DNA from: Thiotrichaceae bacterium
GTDB lineage: Bacteria; Pseudomonadota; Gammaproteobacteria; Beggiatoales; Beggiatoaceae
Length of the DNA stretch: 64,000 nucleotides
Reading direction: 5' to 3'
NCBI GenBank assembly: GCA_028688145.1
Contig: JAQTYU010000001.1
Location: 62,001 to 126,000 of the forward strand
Positions 1-9,620 of the stretch are shown here, one piece after another. The position numbers were made by a program, and so were the translations under genes. Each line of letters opens with the position of its first letter. Position 1 is the first letter of the stretch. The notes beneath the pieces are model-generated. The model made no database searches. It had not been told where the DNA came from and saw nothing but the letters and a program-made list of their open reading frames with translations.

Positions 1-182
1 GTTTATTGTAGCAAGGAATATGCAAACTTTTGGTAGGAAGTGAAAGATTGTCTGAACCACAAGTGACGTAATCGCCTTAATAGCATGATTGAAATGTAAT
101 TATTTCGTATTCTCATGCGTTCAAGAACGACAAGTTGTGTCCATTAAAAATAAGGGGATAATTTTAAGAAGTATCACTAAAT
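1..182. other. left-edge intergenic stretch, no gene seen
   Basis: No open frame with coding character, RNA gene or named repeat is recognisable here. It lies downstream of the ptsI terminator; the neighbouring gene on the left is outside the window. Confidence 0.5.
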
Positions 183-214
183 GAAAAAAGCGAGATATTT
201 TAAAAATACCTCGC
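183..214 (-). terminator. intrinsic terminator after ptsI
   Basis: Read on the minus strand, a 9-bp stem (GCGAGGTAT paired with ATATCTCGC, one G-T pair) closes a short A/T-rich loop and is followed by six T. It sits 15 bases beyond the EI stop codon, so it ends the PTS transcript. Confidence 0.8.
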
Positions 215-229
215 CTTTATTATTTCAAA

Positions 230-1972
230 TTAATGGGCATTAATCAGTTCTAACAAATGCGCCATATCTAAATGAGAACTGGTTTTCAACATACGATTCG
301 CCAGTTTTTCCAAATTGCCCATGTCGGTGGTGGTAATAATCTGTTTCACTTCAAGATAAGATTCAGGATTCACGCTAAAACCCCGCAGCCCCAAACCCAA
401 TAATAAACGCACATAGCGACTATCACTCGCCATTTCACCGCACATGCTGATAGGTTTTGATAACTTATTTGCCCCATCAATGCTGGTTTTAATCAAACGC
501 AACACCGCAGGATGCAAAGGGTCATATAAATAATTTACCGAATCATCCACGCGATCAATCGCTAAGGTATATTGAATTAAATCATTGGTTCCAATCGACA
601 AGAAATCGATATATGGCGCAAATAAATCGGTACACAACGCCATCGCAGGCACTTCCACCATTGCCCCTATCGGCATTTCAGGATCAAATTTTATCGATTT
701 TTGACGGAATTCTTCACGAATTTCATTTAATAAATTATGTACTTGCACTAATTCTTGAACGCCGCAGACCATCGGCAACAACATCCGCACTTTACCCATC
801 GCAGAAGCGCGTAACACTGCCCGCAATTGCGGTTTAAATAATTTTAATTCACGCAAACACAAACGAATTGCCCGCAAACCTAAAGCAGGATTGCTGCCTT
901 GAGGACGTTCTTGCTTACTGCCCATGTCAAAACGTTTATCTGCGCCTAAGTCCAAAGTCCGAATCGTCACCGTGCCGCCGCGCATCGCTTTAATCACCCG
1001 CAAATAGGCTTCTAAATGTTCTTCCTCGTCGGGCGGGTGTTGGCGGTTTAAAAATAAAAATTCGGTGCGGTATAAACCTACGCCCTCACCACCCACGCGG
1101 CGCACCGCGACCATATCTTCAGGGAATTCAATATTGGTGTGTAAACTGATCGGCGTGCCGTCTAAAGTCACCGTCGGGGCTTCTTTAATCTTACTTAAAC
1201 TGGCGCGATAACGTTTTTCTTCTTTTTGGCGAGTTTTGTAATAACGCAAAGTGCGTTCATCAGGGTCAACTAAAACCACGCCCTGAAAACCGTCCACAAT
1301 CAACATATCATCTTGACGAATGTAGGGACGGGCGCGGCGTAAACCCACAATCGCAGGAATTGCCAAACTTCGCGCCAGAATTGCGGTGTGTGAAGTCGCG
1401 CCGCCGTATTCCGTCGCAAACGCGAGCACGCCACGGTGCTGCATAAAAATCGTGTCGGCGGGGCTTAAATCATCCGCTAAAATAATCGAATTGGCGAGTT
1501 GTTCATCGGTGGGGTCACTGGGCAAATCGGTGTAGCCGCGCAAAATGCGTTGCACCCGAATAACCACTTGTTCTACATCATCTTTACGCGCTCGTAAATA
1601 CGGATCATCCATATCTTCAAAGATTTTCACCACACTGTCACATTGCAGCTTCAAGGCCCATTCTGCATTACATTGCAATTCCCGAATCAATTGTACGGGG
1701 GCTTTGCTCAATAAACTGTCTTCAAGCATGAGCAAATGGGTTTCGATAAAAGCCGCCACGTCTTGCGAGGTGTCTTTGGGAATCTGCGATTGAATGCGCT
1801 GTAACTGTTCACGCGCCAGTTTCAATGCATTTTCAAAACGTTCTACTTCTGCATCAATGAGGTGAATCGCAAGATTATATTCGCTGACCTCAATTTGATC
1901 GCGGTCAACAATATAGACCTTGCCAATCGCAATGCCTTTGGACACCCCAATTCCATGCAGCGTAAAACTCAC
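230..1972 (-). CDS. ptsI: Phosphoenolpyruvate-protein phosphotransferase (PTS enzyme I)
   Basis: Cytoplasmic enzyme I takes the phosphate of phosphoenolpyruvate and passes it to HPr. The 580-residue length is normal for the family. The swivelling phosphohistidine domain carries GGATSHTAI with the active His at about 195. The PEP-binding barrel shows GTNDLIQYTLAIDR near residue 460 and the C-terminal MCGEMASD catalytic-cysteine motif. It starts at a GTG that overlaps the HPr stop codon by four bases, so EI and HPr are translationally coupled. No EIIB or EIIC permease gene lies nearby, so with rapZ and one EIIA this looks like a regulatory rather than a sugar-importing PTS. An intrinsic terminator follows. 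Confidence 0.96.
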   Translation of the reverse strand: MSFTLHGIGVSKGIAIGKVYIVDRDQIEVSEYNLAIHLIDAEVERFENALKLAREQLQRIQSQIPKDTSQDVAAFIETHLLMLEDSLLSKAPVQLIRELQCNAEWALKLQCDSVVKIFEDMDDPYLRARKDDVEQVVIRVQRILRGYTDLPSDPTDEQLANSIILADDLSPADTIFMQHRGVLAFATEYGGATSHTAILARSLAIPAIVGLRRARPYIRQDDMLIVDGFQGVVLVDPDERTLRYYKTRQKEEKRYRASLSKIKEAPTVTLDGTPISLHTNIEFPEDMVAVRRVGGEGVGLYRTEFLFLNRQHPPDEEEHLEAYLRVIKAMRGGTVTIRTLDLGADKRFDMGSKQERPQGSNPALGLRAIRLCLRELKLFKPQLRAVLRASAMGKVRMLLPMVCGVQELVQVHNLLNEIREEFRQKSIKFDPEMPIGAMVEVPAMALCTDLFAPYIDFLSIGTNDLIQYTLAIDRVDDSVNYLYDPLHPAVLRLIKTSIDGANKLSKPISMCGEMASDSRYVRLLLGLGLRGFSVNPESYLEVKQIITTTDMGNLEKLANRMLKTSSHLDMAHLLELINAH

Positions 1973-2238
1973 TCATCTTCTCCAAAGCGATTTGCAATTA
2001 ATTTGGTTAATTCATCAAGGGCATCGACTTCATCCGTGCCTGAGACGGTTAACTCAATCTCAGTGCCTTTGCCCGCCGCCAATAACATCACCCCCATAAT
2101 GCTTTTTCCATTGACTTCACGCTGTTGACGTTTGATCTGAATTTCACTATCGAAGGAGGAGGCAAGCCGCACTAATTTTGCCGCAGCCCGTGCGTGTAAG
2201 CCCAGTTTATTGACAATGGTAACGGTTTCTCTAAGCAC
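1969..2238 (-). CDS. ptsH: Phosphocarrier protein HPr
   Basis: Small phosphocarrier (89 residues) between enzyme I and the EIIA protein encoded just upstream. The active-site signature LGLHARAAA places His15 exactly as in the family, and KSIMGVM keeps the regulatory serine at residue 46. Ser46 is the HPr kinase target in other bacteria; no hprK is visible in this window, so whether the serine is used here is unknown. The gene overlaps ptsI by four bases and begins 10 bases after the EIIA stop, inside the rapZ-EIIA-ptsH-ptsI operon. Confidence 0.96.
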   Translation of the reverse strand: MLRETVTIVNKLGLHARAAAKLVRLASSFDSEIQIKRQQREVNGKSIMGVMLLAAGKGTEIELTVSGTDEVDALDELTKLIANRFGEDE

Positions 2239-2248
2239 GCTGGTTTTC

Positions 2249-2656
2249 TCAGTTATTGTTTAGAACGTTGTTGACATCTAACACGCCCTGACAGCCGCCT
2301 GACATGGCGCGACTTGCCAGTGTATCGAGGTCAGCGTTGGGGTAGTTCATGATTTTAATCAACATCGGGAAATTGACCCCTGCCACCACCCGCACCCGAT
2401 AATTATTAATTAAACTGCTGGCGATATTACAGGGCGTTGCGCCAAACAAATCGGTGAGCACTAACACGCCCTGACCTTGGTTCAGGGTGAGGTAGAGATT
2501 TTCAACATGATAACAGAAGGATAAGGGATCGCTGTCCAAACGAATCGGCAATACTTTCACAGGCAAAGGCAGCGTGTGACCGAGCATTTTTTGTAAGCTG
2601 TCTACAAGGCTGGTGCCAATATCATCATGGGTAATCAGCAATACGCCTACACTCAT
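2249..2656 (-). CDS. PTS system mannose-type EIIA component
   Basis: A 135-residue stand-alone EIIA of the mannose/fructose (Man) family, expected to receive phosphate from HPr on His10 (motif VGVLLITHDDIG). Residues 60-75 (VLVLTDLFGATPCNIA) match the conserved DLFGGTP region. No EIIB, EIIC or EIID partner is encoded beside it, so it probably acts as a phosphorylation-state sensor. Its ATG overlaps the rapZ stop codon (ATGA). The gene order rapZ, EIIA-Man, HPr, EI is known from other gammaproteobacteria such as xanthomonads, where hprK usually leads the cluster; here ahcY stands in that place. Confidence 0.92.
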   Translation of the reverse strand: MSVGVLLITHDDIGTSLVDSLQKMLGHTLPLPVKVLPIRLDSDPLSFCYHVENLYLTLNQGQGVLVLTDLFGATPCNIASSLINNYRVRVVAGVNFPMLIKIMNYPNADLDTLASRAMSGGCQGVLDVNNVLNNN

Positions 2657-3501
2657 AGCAGCTCTCGATGACGGACTAGGACACCGTCATAACTTTGACG
2701 AAAATAGCTTGCCAATTGCTCAGCCATATACACGGAACGGTGTTGTCCGCCAGTACACCCCAAAGCAAGGGTTAAATAGCTTCGGTTATCTGCCACAAAT
2801 TGCGGAATCCACGTATCCAAAAATTGGATGAGATTGCTCTGCATTTGTTGGACTTTCGGCTGGATCATTAAAAAATTCTGTACCGCAAGGTCGCAACCTG
2901 TGAGGCTACGCAGTTCTAATTCCCAATGTGGATTGGGCAGGCAGCGCAGATCAAATACAAAATCGGCATCGCTGGGCACGCCGTATTTAAAACCGAAAGA
3001 CTGAAATAATAAGGAAATCTGTTGCCGTACTTGCAAATTCAGCCGCAGGCGAATCATATCGCGCAACTGATGGACGTGCATGTGACTGGTGTCAATGCGT
3101 ACATGGGCGCGGGTCGCCAAAGAAGCGAGCAAAGTACGTTCATGCCGAATGGCCTCAGCAAGCGGTAAATTGGCAGAGGTGAGCGGATGTTTACGGCGGG
3201 TTTCACTGAACCGCTTGATTAACACCGCATCATCGGCTTCTAAAAATAACACTTCATAGTGAATATGCGTCTCGCTCAGGCGTTGCAATAACGCGGGCAT
3301 ATCATGTAATGCCGTAGTGCGGGCATCGACACCAATGGCAACCCATTGGTGCATGATCCCTAATTTATCTGCCTGCTCGGCAAAGGCTGGCAACAAGCCG
3401 ACGGGTAAATTATCAATACAGTACGCTCCCATGTCTTCCAAACTATGCAAAGCGATAGTTTTTCCAGCACCTGATAAACCACTGACAATAATCAGTTTCA
3501 T
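2653..3501 (-). CDS. rapZ: RNase adapter / nucleotide-binding protein RapZ
   Basis: RapZ (YvcJ family) binds nucleotides; in Escherichia coli it directs the sRNA GlmZ to RNase E and so controls amino-sugar synthesis. The P-loop GLSGAGKT is at residues 8-15 and the C-terminal domain has the family signature GCTGGQHRSV. The ATG at 3501 was chosen because homologues begin directly with the MKLIIVSG strand; a GTG six codons upstream gives a longer form. It is the first gene of the rapZ-EIIA-HPr-EI operon and overlaps the EIIA gene by four bases. No GlmZ or GlmY RNA is visible here, so its RNA role in this organism is inferred from the family only. Confidence 0.94.
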   Translation of the reverse strand: MKLIIVSGLSGAGKTIALHSLEDMGAYCIDNLPVGLLPAFAEQADKLGIMHQWVAIGVDARTTALHDMPALLQRLSETHIHYEVLFLEADDAVLIKRFSETRRKHPLTSANLPLAEAIRHERTLLASLATRAHVRIDTSHMHVHQLRDMIRLRLNLQVRQQISLLFQSFGFKYGVPSDADFVFDLRCLPNPHWELELRSLTGCDLAVQNFLMIQPKVQQMQSNLIQFLDTWIPQFVADNRSYLTLALGCTGGQHRSVYMAEQLASYFRQSYDGVLVRHRELL

Positions 3502-3534
3502 GGGAGCTTGTTTCAGCACGTTAATAAAAAGGGT

Positions 3535-4848
3535 TTAGTAACGGTAGTGTTCAGGTTTATAAGGACCTGAAACAGGTACGTTAATATACGTTGCTTGCTT
3601 GTCGGTCAAAGTGGTCAGATTTGCCCCAATCCGTCCGAGGTGCATCCGTGCCACTTTTTCATCTAAGTGTTTAGGCAATACATACACTTTGTTTTCGTAT
3701 TGTTGGTAATTGTGCCACAATTCGATCTGCGCTAACACTTGGTTGGTGAAAGAATTTGACATCACAAAGCTGGGGTGACCCGTGCCACAGCCCAAATTCA
3801 CCAAACGCCCTTCTGCCAACACGATTAAACGCTTGCCATCGGGGAATAATACGTGATCGACTTGGGGTTTGATATTTTCCCAAGGATATTGGCGTAAGCT
3901 CGCAATATCAATTTCAGAATCGAAGTGACCAATGTTACACACAATCGCTTGGTTACGCATTTGGCGCATGTGATCGTGAGTAATCACGTTAATATTACCC
4001 GTGGTGGTCACGAAAATATCGCCTTGTGCGGCGGCGGTGTCCATCGTCACAATCCGATACCCTTCCATGGCAGCTTGTAACGCACAAATTGGATCAATTT
4101 CAGTGACCCACACCGTTGCGCCCAAACCACGGAATGCTTGTGCACAACCTTTGCCCACGTCACCATAGCCTAAAACCACGCAAATTTTGCCTGCAATCAT
4201 CACATCTGTTGCACGTTTGATGCCGTCCACTAAAGATTCGCGGCAACCGTATAAATTATCAAATTTAGACTTGGTCACAGAATCATTGACGTTGAAAGCG
4301 GGCACTTTTAACTTGCCTTCACGCATCATTTCATACAAACGGTGTACGCCTGTGGTGGTTTCTTCAGAAATCCCGCGCACGTTTTTCAACAGTTCTGGAT
4401 ATTTTTCGTGCAGAATTTGGGTTAAATCGCCGCCGTCATCCAAAATCATGTTAGGCAACCAGCCCTCTGGCCCGAAAATGGTTTGCTCGATGCACCACCA
4501 AAATTCTTCTTCGTTCTCGCCTTTCCATGCAAACACAGGAATCCCTTTATCTGCCATCGCAGAGGCGGCATGATCTTGGGTCGAGAAAATATTGCAAGAA
4601 GACCAGCGCACTTCTGCACCCAAATCCACCAAAGTTTCCATCAACACGGCGGTTTGAATGGTCATGTGCAAACAGCCCGCAATGCGTGCGCCTGCCAAGG
4701 GTTTTTGACCTGCATATTCAGTGCGTAACTGCATCAAACCGGGCATTTCAGTTTCAGCAATCGCGATTTCTTTGTGTCCCCAAGCCGCAAGGCTAATATC
4801 GGCAACTTTATAATCAGGGTGAAGGTTTACAACGGGTTGACTGCTCAT
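3535..4848 (-). CDS. ahcY: Adenosylhomocysteinase (SAH hydrolase)
   Basis: Cytosolic NAD-dependent enzyme that splits S-adenosylhomocysteine into adenosine and homocysteine, removing the product that inhibits methyltransferases. At 437 residues it is the usual bacterial length. Visible signatures are [17 protein letters not shown] (substrate site), [21 protein letters not shown] (NAD fold, near residue 225) and the conserved C-terminal KPEHYRY. It lies 23 bases downstream of metK on the same strand, so synthesis of SAM and clearance of SAH are probably co-transcribed. I looked for an SAH riboswitch upstream of this pair and did not recognise one. Confidence 0.97.
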   Translation of the reverse strand: MSSQPVVNLHPDYKVADISLAAWGHKEIAIAETEMPGLMQLRTEYAGQKPLAGARIAGCLHMTIQTAVLMETLVDLGAEVRWSSCNIFSTQDHAASAMADKGIPVFAWKGENEEEFWWCIEQTIFGPEGWLPNMILDDGGDLTQILHEKYPELLKNVRGISEETTTGVHRLYEMMREGKLKVPAFNVNDSVTKSKFDNLYGCRESLVDGIKRATDVMIAGKICVVLGYGDVGKGCAQAFRGLGATVWVTEIDPICALQAAMEGYRIVTMDTAAAQGDIFVTTTGNINVITHDHMRQMRNQAIVCNIGHFDSEIDIASLRQYPWENIKPQVDHVLFPDGKRLIVLAEGRLVNLGCGTGHPSFVMSNSFTNQVLAQIELWHNYQQYENKVYVLPKHLDEKVARMHLGRIGANLTTLTDKQATYINVPVSGPYKPEHYRY

Positions 4849-4871
4849 GCTTATTCCTTGATAAAAAACGA

Positions 4872-6032
4872 TTAAATGCCAGCGGCGATGCGTAAAGCTT
4901 CTGCTTTATCGGTACGTTCCCATGTTAAGTCTAGGTCTTCGCGCCCGAAATGTCCGTAGGCGGCGGTGGGTTCGTAAATGGGACGTTTCAAATCTAACAT
5001 TTTGATTAAACCACGGGGGCGCAAGTCAAAATGTTCACGCACTAATTGAGTTAAACGCGTTTCAGAAATCGCGCCCGTGCCAAAAGTTTCCACACGGATA
5101 GACGTGGGTTCTGCCACCCCAATGGCGTAGGATACTTGAATTTCACAGCGTTGTGCTAAACCTGCGGCAACGATATTTTTTGCCACATAACGGCAAGCGT
5201 AAGCAGCGGAACGATCCACTTTAGAAGGGTCTTTGCCCGAGAATGCACCGCCACCGTGACGTGCCATGCCGCCGTAAGTATCGACGATAATCTTGCGCCC
5301 CGTCAAACCGCAGTCGCCCACAGGGCCGCCAATTACAAAACGCCCAGTTGGGTTGATATAAATCCGCGTATTTTTATCAATCCACGCGCTGGGCAGGACG
5401 TGATTAATAATCACTTCCATCACGCCTTCGTGCAGGGTTTTATTATCGACTTCGGGCGAATGCTGGGTAGAAAGCACCACCGCATCAATCCCGACAGGTT
5501 TGCCGTCTTCATAGCGGAAAGTGACTTGGCTTTTCGCATCGGGACGCAACCACGGCAACATCCCATCTTTACGTACTTCAGCTTGACGACGCACTAAACG
5601 GTGAGCGTAAGTAATCGGGGCGGGCATTAACACATCGGTTTCATTGGTAGCATAGCCGAACATTAAACCTTGGTCGCCTGCGCCTTGTTCATGATCTTCA
5701 GTTTCGTTGACCCCGACAGCAATATCCACCGATTGCTTGCCGATGGCAGATAATACTGCACAAGAGGCATAATCAAAGCCCATTTCGGAGCTGTTATAAC
5801 CAATCTTTTTGACGGTTTCACGCACCACGCTTTCCACGTCAATGCTGCCACTGGAGGTAATTTCACCCGCAACCACCACCATACCCGTCTTAATTAAAGT
5901 TTCACAGGCAACGCGGGCATTGAGGTCTTGAACCAGAAACGCATCTAAAATCGCGTCTGAAATTTGGTCAGCAACTTTGTCAGGATGTCCTTCAGAAACC
6001 GATTCTGAAGTGAATAGGGAGATTTCAGACAT
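4872..6032 (-). CDS. metK: S-adenosylmethionine synthetase
   Basis: Makes S-adenosylmethionine from methionine and ATP. The 386-residue protein carries the family motifs in order: [17 protein letters not shown] near the N terminus, [15 protein letters not shown] around residue 117, and the glycine-rich phosphate loop [16 protein letters not shown] around residue 260. The ATG is preceded by an AAGAGAG Shine-Dalgarno-like stretch. It heads the metK-ahcY pair, giving a compact activated-methyl-cycle operon. Confidence 0.97.
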   Translation of the reverse strand: MSEISLFTSESVSEGHPDKVADQISDAILDAFLVQDLNARVACETLIKTGMVVVAGEITSSGSIDVESVVRETVKKIGYNSSEMGFDYASCAVLSAIGKQSVDIAVGVNETEDHEQGAGDQGLMFGYATNETDVLMPAPITYAHRLVRRQAEVRKDGMLPWLRPDAKSQVTFRYEDGKPVGIDAVVLSTQHSPEVDNKTLHEGVMEVIINHVLPSAWIDKNTRIYINPTGRFVIGGPVGDCGLTGRKIIVDTYGGMARHGGGAFSGKDPSKVDRSAAYACRYVAKNIVAAGLAQRCEIQVSYAIGVAEPTSIRVETFGTGAISETRLTQLVREHFDLRPRGLIKMLDLKRPIYEPTAAYGHFGREDLDLTWERTDKAEALRIAAGI

Positions 6033-6308
6033 AATACTCTCTTTTAATATAGGGTTAAGTTAAAGCGAGAAATATAGACATTGTAGCGAATCGTGCAACA
6101 ACTTTCATTGTTATCCCTGTTGCCTGACAATTTAGCGAGAGGAATGTAATGCTAGTGTGGGCAATTGATGCAGCTTCAAGGCATCTGTATGATTTAAAAC
6201 ATTTCTCTTGGATAAGCCAGTTTACTTTGTATAAACCGTAATCCATTATTTAGGGGCGTGATAGTATCGAGAAAGCATCGTAAAATCAATCATTCAGCGT
6301 AAAATCAT
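6033..6308. other. divergent intergenic region between metK and hpt
   Basis: A 354-base gap (6033-6386) separates the divergent metK and phosphoribosyltransferase genes and must hold both promoters. No SAM or SAH riboswitch consensus and no convincing short gene was recognised. The rightward promoter is annotated separately; the leftward one is not clear by eye. Confidence 0.4.
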
Positions 6309-6336
6309 TTGGAATATGGAATGAATAAGTTACAAT
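6309..6336 (+). promoter_or_regulatory. candidate sigma-70 promoter for hpt-mtiP
   Basis: TTGGAA (-35) and TACAAT (-10) are separated by 16 bases. A transcript starting about 7 bases downstream would have a leader of roughly 44 bases before the hpt ATG. Judged by eye only. Confidence 0.4.
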
Positions 6337-6386
6337 GAATCCCAGTATCTTGGCTTTCCTCAAAATTTGTTTATTAGGATAATTTC

Positions 6387-6941
6387 ATGAAAATTGATCG
6401 TCTCAACGTTCAAAATGTGCTGGCTAAAGCGGATCAAATTTATACGGAACTACAAGTTTCTCAGGCTCTTGACACCATGGCTGAGGCGATTACGCAACGT
6501 CTTCATGATACGCATCCCGTGTGCTTGAGTGTGATGTTGGGCGGCTTAGTGCCCACAGGACAATTGTTACCGCGTCTGAATTTCCCCTTGGAACTCGATT
6601 ATATTCATGCCACGCGCTACCTTGGCACCACGGCAGGCGGCGAATTACACTGGTTAAAATATCCGACGATTAGTTTATTAGATCGCACGGTTTTAGTCAT
6701 CGACGATATTTTAGACGAAGGCTTAACCTTAAATGCGATTGTTGAATATTGCCAACGCGCAGGCGCAAGACAAGTGCTCACGGCGGTCATGCTCGAAAAG
6801 CAACATGCGCGTCCCAAAGCCGACATTAAAGCTGATTTCGTGGGTTTACTCGTGCCCGACCGCTATGTGTTTGGCTACGGCATGGATTATCAAGATCAAC
6901 TGCGTTATGCCGCTGGAATTTATGCGGTGCATGGTTTATGA
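6387..6941 (+). CDS. Hypoxanthine-guanine phosphoribosyltransferase
   Basis: Purine-salvage enzyme that joins hypoxanthine or guanine to phosphoribosyl pyrophosphate to form IMP or GMP. The 184-residue protein has the type I PRTase fold; the PRPP-binding signature VLVIDDILDEGLT is at residues 102-114. The gene overlaps the next one (methylthioinosine phosphorylase) by four bases. That enzyme releases hypoxanthine, which this one can recycle to IMP, so the pair forms a two-step salvage operon. Start: the ATG at 6387 follows a GGATAA sequence at suitable spacing. Confidence 0.92.
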   Translation: MKIDRLNVQNVLAKADQIYTELQVSQALDTMAEAITQRLHDTHPVCLSVMLGGLVPTGQLLPRLNFPLELDYIHATRYLGTTAGGELHWLKYPTISLLDRTVLVIDDILDEGLTLNAIVEYCQRAGARQVLTAVMLEKQHARPKADIKADFVGLLVPDRYVFGYGMDYQDQLRYAAGIYAVHGL

Positions 6942-7672
6942 AAAAAATCGCGATTATTGGGGGCACGGGATTACAAAGTTTGCCTGGTTTTAGTCCCGAA
7001 AGTGAAGACTATTTTAATACACCTTATGGCACGCCTTCCGCGCCCTTATTGCAGGGCACATTTGCAGGAAAACCCGTGGTTTTCCTCGCACGTCATGGCA
7101 AGGCACACAGCATTCCCCCGCATAAAATTAATTATCGTGCGAATATTTGGGCTTTGCATTCTGTGGGCGTGCGCGAAGTTTTAGCGGTGGCGGCGGTGGG
7201 TGGTATTCATCGGCACATGTTGGCAAAACATTTGGTGATTCCACATCAATTGATTGATTATACTTGGGGACGTGAACACACGTTCTTTGAAGAAAATCAC
7301 GTACAACATATTGATTTTACCGAACCTTATACCGAAAGATTGCGACAAAAACTCATTCACGCCGCAAGCACACTCTCATTTGAGACTCATGAACAAGGGG
7401 TTTATGGCGCAACCCAAGGGCCGCGTTTAGAAACTGCCGCAGAAATCGAGCGCATGGCGTGGGATGGCTGCGATATTGTCGGAATGACAGGGATGCCCGA
7501 GGCAGCTTTGGCGCGTGAAATGGGTTTGGAATATGCCTGTTGTGCCGTCGTTGCCAATGCTGCCGCAGGGCGTGGCGACGGAATTATTAGCATGACAGAA
7601 ATTGAAGAAAATTTAGTGAACGGCATGGAAAATGTGCGCCAGTTGTTGGCTGCGGCGTTGCAGATTTTGTAA
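6938..7672 (+). CDS. S-methyl-5'-thioinosine phosphorylase (MTAP family)
   Basis: Phosphorolysis of S-methyl-5'-thioinosine (or methylthioadenosine) to hypoxanthine (or adenine) and methylthioribose 1-phosphate. The 244-residue protein is in the PNP/MTAP family: phosphate-binding GGTGLQSLPG at the start, ARHGKAHSIPPHKINYRAN around residue 52, GATQGPRLETAAEIERM and GMTGMPEAALAREMGLEYAC toward the C terminus. Gammaproteobacterial proteins of this length, lacking a separate MTA nucleosidase partner, usually prefer thioinosine. The partner upstream is a hypoxanthine phosphoribosyltransferase, which fits hypoxanthine as the product. Adenine versus hypoxanthine specificity is not proven by the sequence. 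Confidence 0.9.
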   Translation: MKKIAIIGGTGLQSLPGFSPESEDYFNTPYGTPSAPLLQGTFAGKPVVFLARHGKAHSIPPHKINYRANIWALHSVGVREVLAVAAVGGIHRHMLAKHLVIPHQLIDYTWGREHTFFEENHVQHIDFTEPYTERLRQKLIHAASTLSFETHEQGVYGATQGPRLETAAEIERMAWDGCDIVGMTGMPEAALAREMGLEYACCAVVANAAAGRGDGIISMTEIEENLVNGMENVRQLLAAALQIL

Positions 7673-7683
7673 TGTGGGTATTT

Positions 7684-7777
7684 CACCCCCTTTGAAAAAG
7701 GGGGCAGGGGGATTTAAAAATCTTAAAAGTTCCCACGATCTTAAATCCCCCTCAGTCCCCCTTTTTCAAAGGGGGAA
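7684..7777. repeat. palindromic intergenic repeat, family A
   Basis: Two arms, ACCCCCTTTGAAAAAGGGGG and its reverse-complement partner near 7755-7775, with inner GGGGGATTTAA/TTAAATCCCC arms, form a long imperfect hairpin of about 93 bases. A close relative is at 26294-26411. Confidence 0.8.
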
Positions 7778-7783
7778 GCTAAG

Positions 7784-7858
7784 TGCGCCCCAACTCCCTA
7801 AAGGGGGCTAAAGATAAAAGCGGTTTTAAGTCCCCTTTAGGGGATTTAGGGGCGCAGT
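7784..7858. repeat. palindromic intergenic repeat, family B
   Basis: Begins TGCGCCCCAACTCCCTAAAG and ends CTTTAGGGGATTTAGGGGCGCAG-like, so the ends pair; the middle contains TAAAG/CTTTA arms. Related copies are at 13263, 26453, 42790, 48998 and 49588. It fills the space after mtiP and touches the end of the next gene. Confidence 0.8.
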
Positions 7859-7862
7859 AACA

Positions 7863-9620
7863 TCATTCCGCAGGCGATACGGCTTGAACCCCACGCGATG
7901 GATTCAATTCTTGTAAACGTTGTGTCGCGGCTTGACGGTCAAATCCACTCTGTTCCCTGCCCTGCCCCAACTGCAAAGCCTGCTGATAATAATTTGCCGC
8001 TGCGGTGTACTGATGCAATTGGTCTAAACTGATGGCTAAGTTATACGCATAATCTGCCCGTGGCTCTGTCCGAAATGCTTCAAAATACGCCTGTTGTGCT
8101 TCTGTCCATGCTTGCTGGCGCGCATACACGTTACCTAAAGTAAACTGCAAATACGCCACTTGCGGTAAATTTTCAGCTTTTTGACTGAGTTGCGCGAGCA
8201 TGGTTTTCAACTGGCTAACGCTGGCATCGGGCGAACGTTCCCCCAAACTACTGATTAAACCTGCTTGCGCCAAACTGTCCTGCGGATAAGACTGCAAAAT
8301 CTGCTGATAATAATGTTGTGCCTGCGCAATGCGCCCTTGTTGCAAAGCAATTGCCGCCAAACCCAGCAAGGCATCCCGATTACGCCCGTCATATTGCAAA
8401 ACTTTTTTATACGCCCGTTCTGAATGGCTCAAATTGCCTTGCTGTAAAGCCTGATAAGCTGTATTTAAATCTTGGCTGGCGTGGGTGAGGCTGTCTTTTT
8501 TCAGGCTTAACATGCCCGTTAATTGTTCTGTGCCTTGCAAGGGCGCAGCTGCTTTTTCAGGCGCATTCGATGCATTTTTTTGCAGATGTTTTGAGGTTTT
8601 CACAGGCTCGTTTGCCCCATTTGGCAATGAAACTCCATTTTTTTCAATTTTGTCCGTGGAGTTCATGGGCGGAAACATCGGCACGATAGGCTGAAAACTT
8701 GAAACATTATTGGCAGGGGGAGCATTGATTGGCGTTGTGGGCGGGGCAGGCGAAGCTGGTGTATTATTAATGCTGATATTTGGATTATTCGGAGGAGTTG
8801 GTGGCGTGGTGTTCTGTGCAACATTCGCGGTATTATTAACAGGATAACGGGTTAAACCCACCGTTGGCGTGTTGCTGAATAAAAAGCTATAAGCATAAAT
8901 TCCAATAATTCCCAGCAACACCAGCACTAATAAGCTATATAAAGCAGTACGGTATGAAAAGGCTTTCTGTTGACGGGCATCGAAGATGCGCTGCGCCGCT
9001 TCTTGATTAGCAGGATTAGGGGGTTCAGGATTTGGCTGCGGATGCGTAACCTTGGGAGCATCTGAAACATTTTCTTTATTCGCTGGGGGCGTAAACTCCA
9101 TACTATTGACGGGTTTACTAAGCGTCGGTGTAAAGTCGTAGGTTTCAGCGGCATCTTGTTGTAAAGCGGTGGCGATTAAATCTTCTCTGAATCCAGGTGT
9201 GCTGGCAGGGTCTTCCAGCTCAAAATTATCCAGTACAAACTCATCGCTTGCTTCATCGGGAGTGGGTTCATCGATAAAGAATTCAGTTTCTTCTGATGCA
9301 GCCCTTGTGGGTGCAGCTTCGACATGGGCAAGAGCTTGCGGATCAGCGTCATCTGGAAGCGCGATTTCAGCATTGAGCCAGTCAAAATTTACGCTGTCTT
9401 CTGAGGCGGGTGATTCAGGCTCAGTTTCCCAGTCAATCAGATCGAGCGTATCCTCATGTGCCGTTTCAGGCGGTGGAGACACCACAGTTTCAGGGCGATT
9501 GCTGTCTCTTGTAAAAAACTTGAGCGATTCACTCTCGGAATCTGTAATGACTATTTCTGGAGGCGTGCGTTCTTTATTGGCCGCTTCTGCTTTTTTCAAA
9601 GCATCCATGAGTAAGCTCAT
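7863..9620 (-). CDS. TPR-repeat single-pass membrane protein with MSLLMDALKKAE leader
   Basis: A 585-residue protein of unknown exact function. It starts MSLLMDALKKAEAA, a short N-terminal motif seen in gammaproteobacterial secretion and pilus-associated proteins. An acidic, low-complexity stretch (residues 30-210) precedes one transmembrane segment at about 225-247. A Pro/Asn/Thr-rich linker follows, and the C-terminal third contains tetratricopeptide repeats (for example NLSHSERAYKKVLQYDGRN and RIAQAQHYYQQILQSYPQD). The predicted layout is a cytoplasmic acidic tail, one membrane span, and a periplasmic TPR scaffold for protein contacts. It is monocistronic, with repeats downstream. A link to pilus or secretion assembly is inference from the N-terminal motif. 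Confidence 0.8.
   Translation of the reverse strand: MSLLMDALKKAEAANKERTPPEIVITDSESESLKFFTRDSNRPETVVSPPPETAHEDTLDLIDWETEPESPASEDSVNFDWLNAEIALPDDADPQALAHVEAAPTRAASEETEFFIDEPTPDEASDEFVLDNFELEDPASTPGFREDLIATALQQDAAETYDFTPTLSKPVNSMEFTPPANKENVSDAPKVTHPQPNPEPPNPANQEAAQRIFDARQQKAFSYRTALYSLLVLVLLGIIGIYAYSFLFSNTPTVGLTRYPVNNTANVAQNTTPPTPPNNPNISINNTPASPAPPTTPINAPPANNVSSFQPIVPMFPPMNSTDKIEKNGVSLPNGANEPVKTSKHLQKNASNAPEKAAAPLQGTEQLTGMLSLKKDSLTHASQDLNTAYQALQQGNLSHSERAYKKVLQYDGRNRDALLGLAAIALQQGRIAQAQHYYQQILQSYPQDSLAQAGLISSLGERSPDASVSQLKTMLAQLSQKAENLPQVAYLQFTLGNVYARQQAWTEAQQAYFEAFRTEPRADYAYNLAISLDQLHQYTAAANYYQQALQLGQGREQSGFDRQAATQRLQELNPSRGVQAVSPAE

Noticed and set aside
6033..6386. Possible SAM or SAH riboswitch upstream of metK-ahcY
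   Set aside because: Regulation by such riboswitches is common for these genes, but no recognisable consensus core was found on the minus strand.
7680..7860. Possible CRISPR array, because of the recurring short G/C-rich words
   Set aside because: The words are palindromic arms of single elements, not equally spaced direct repeats with unique spacers.
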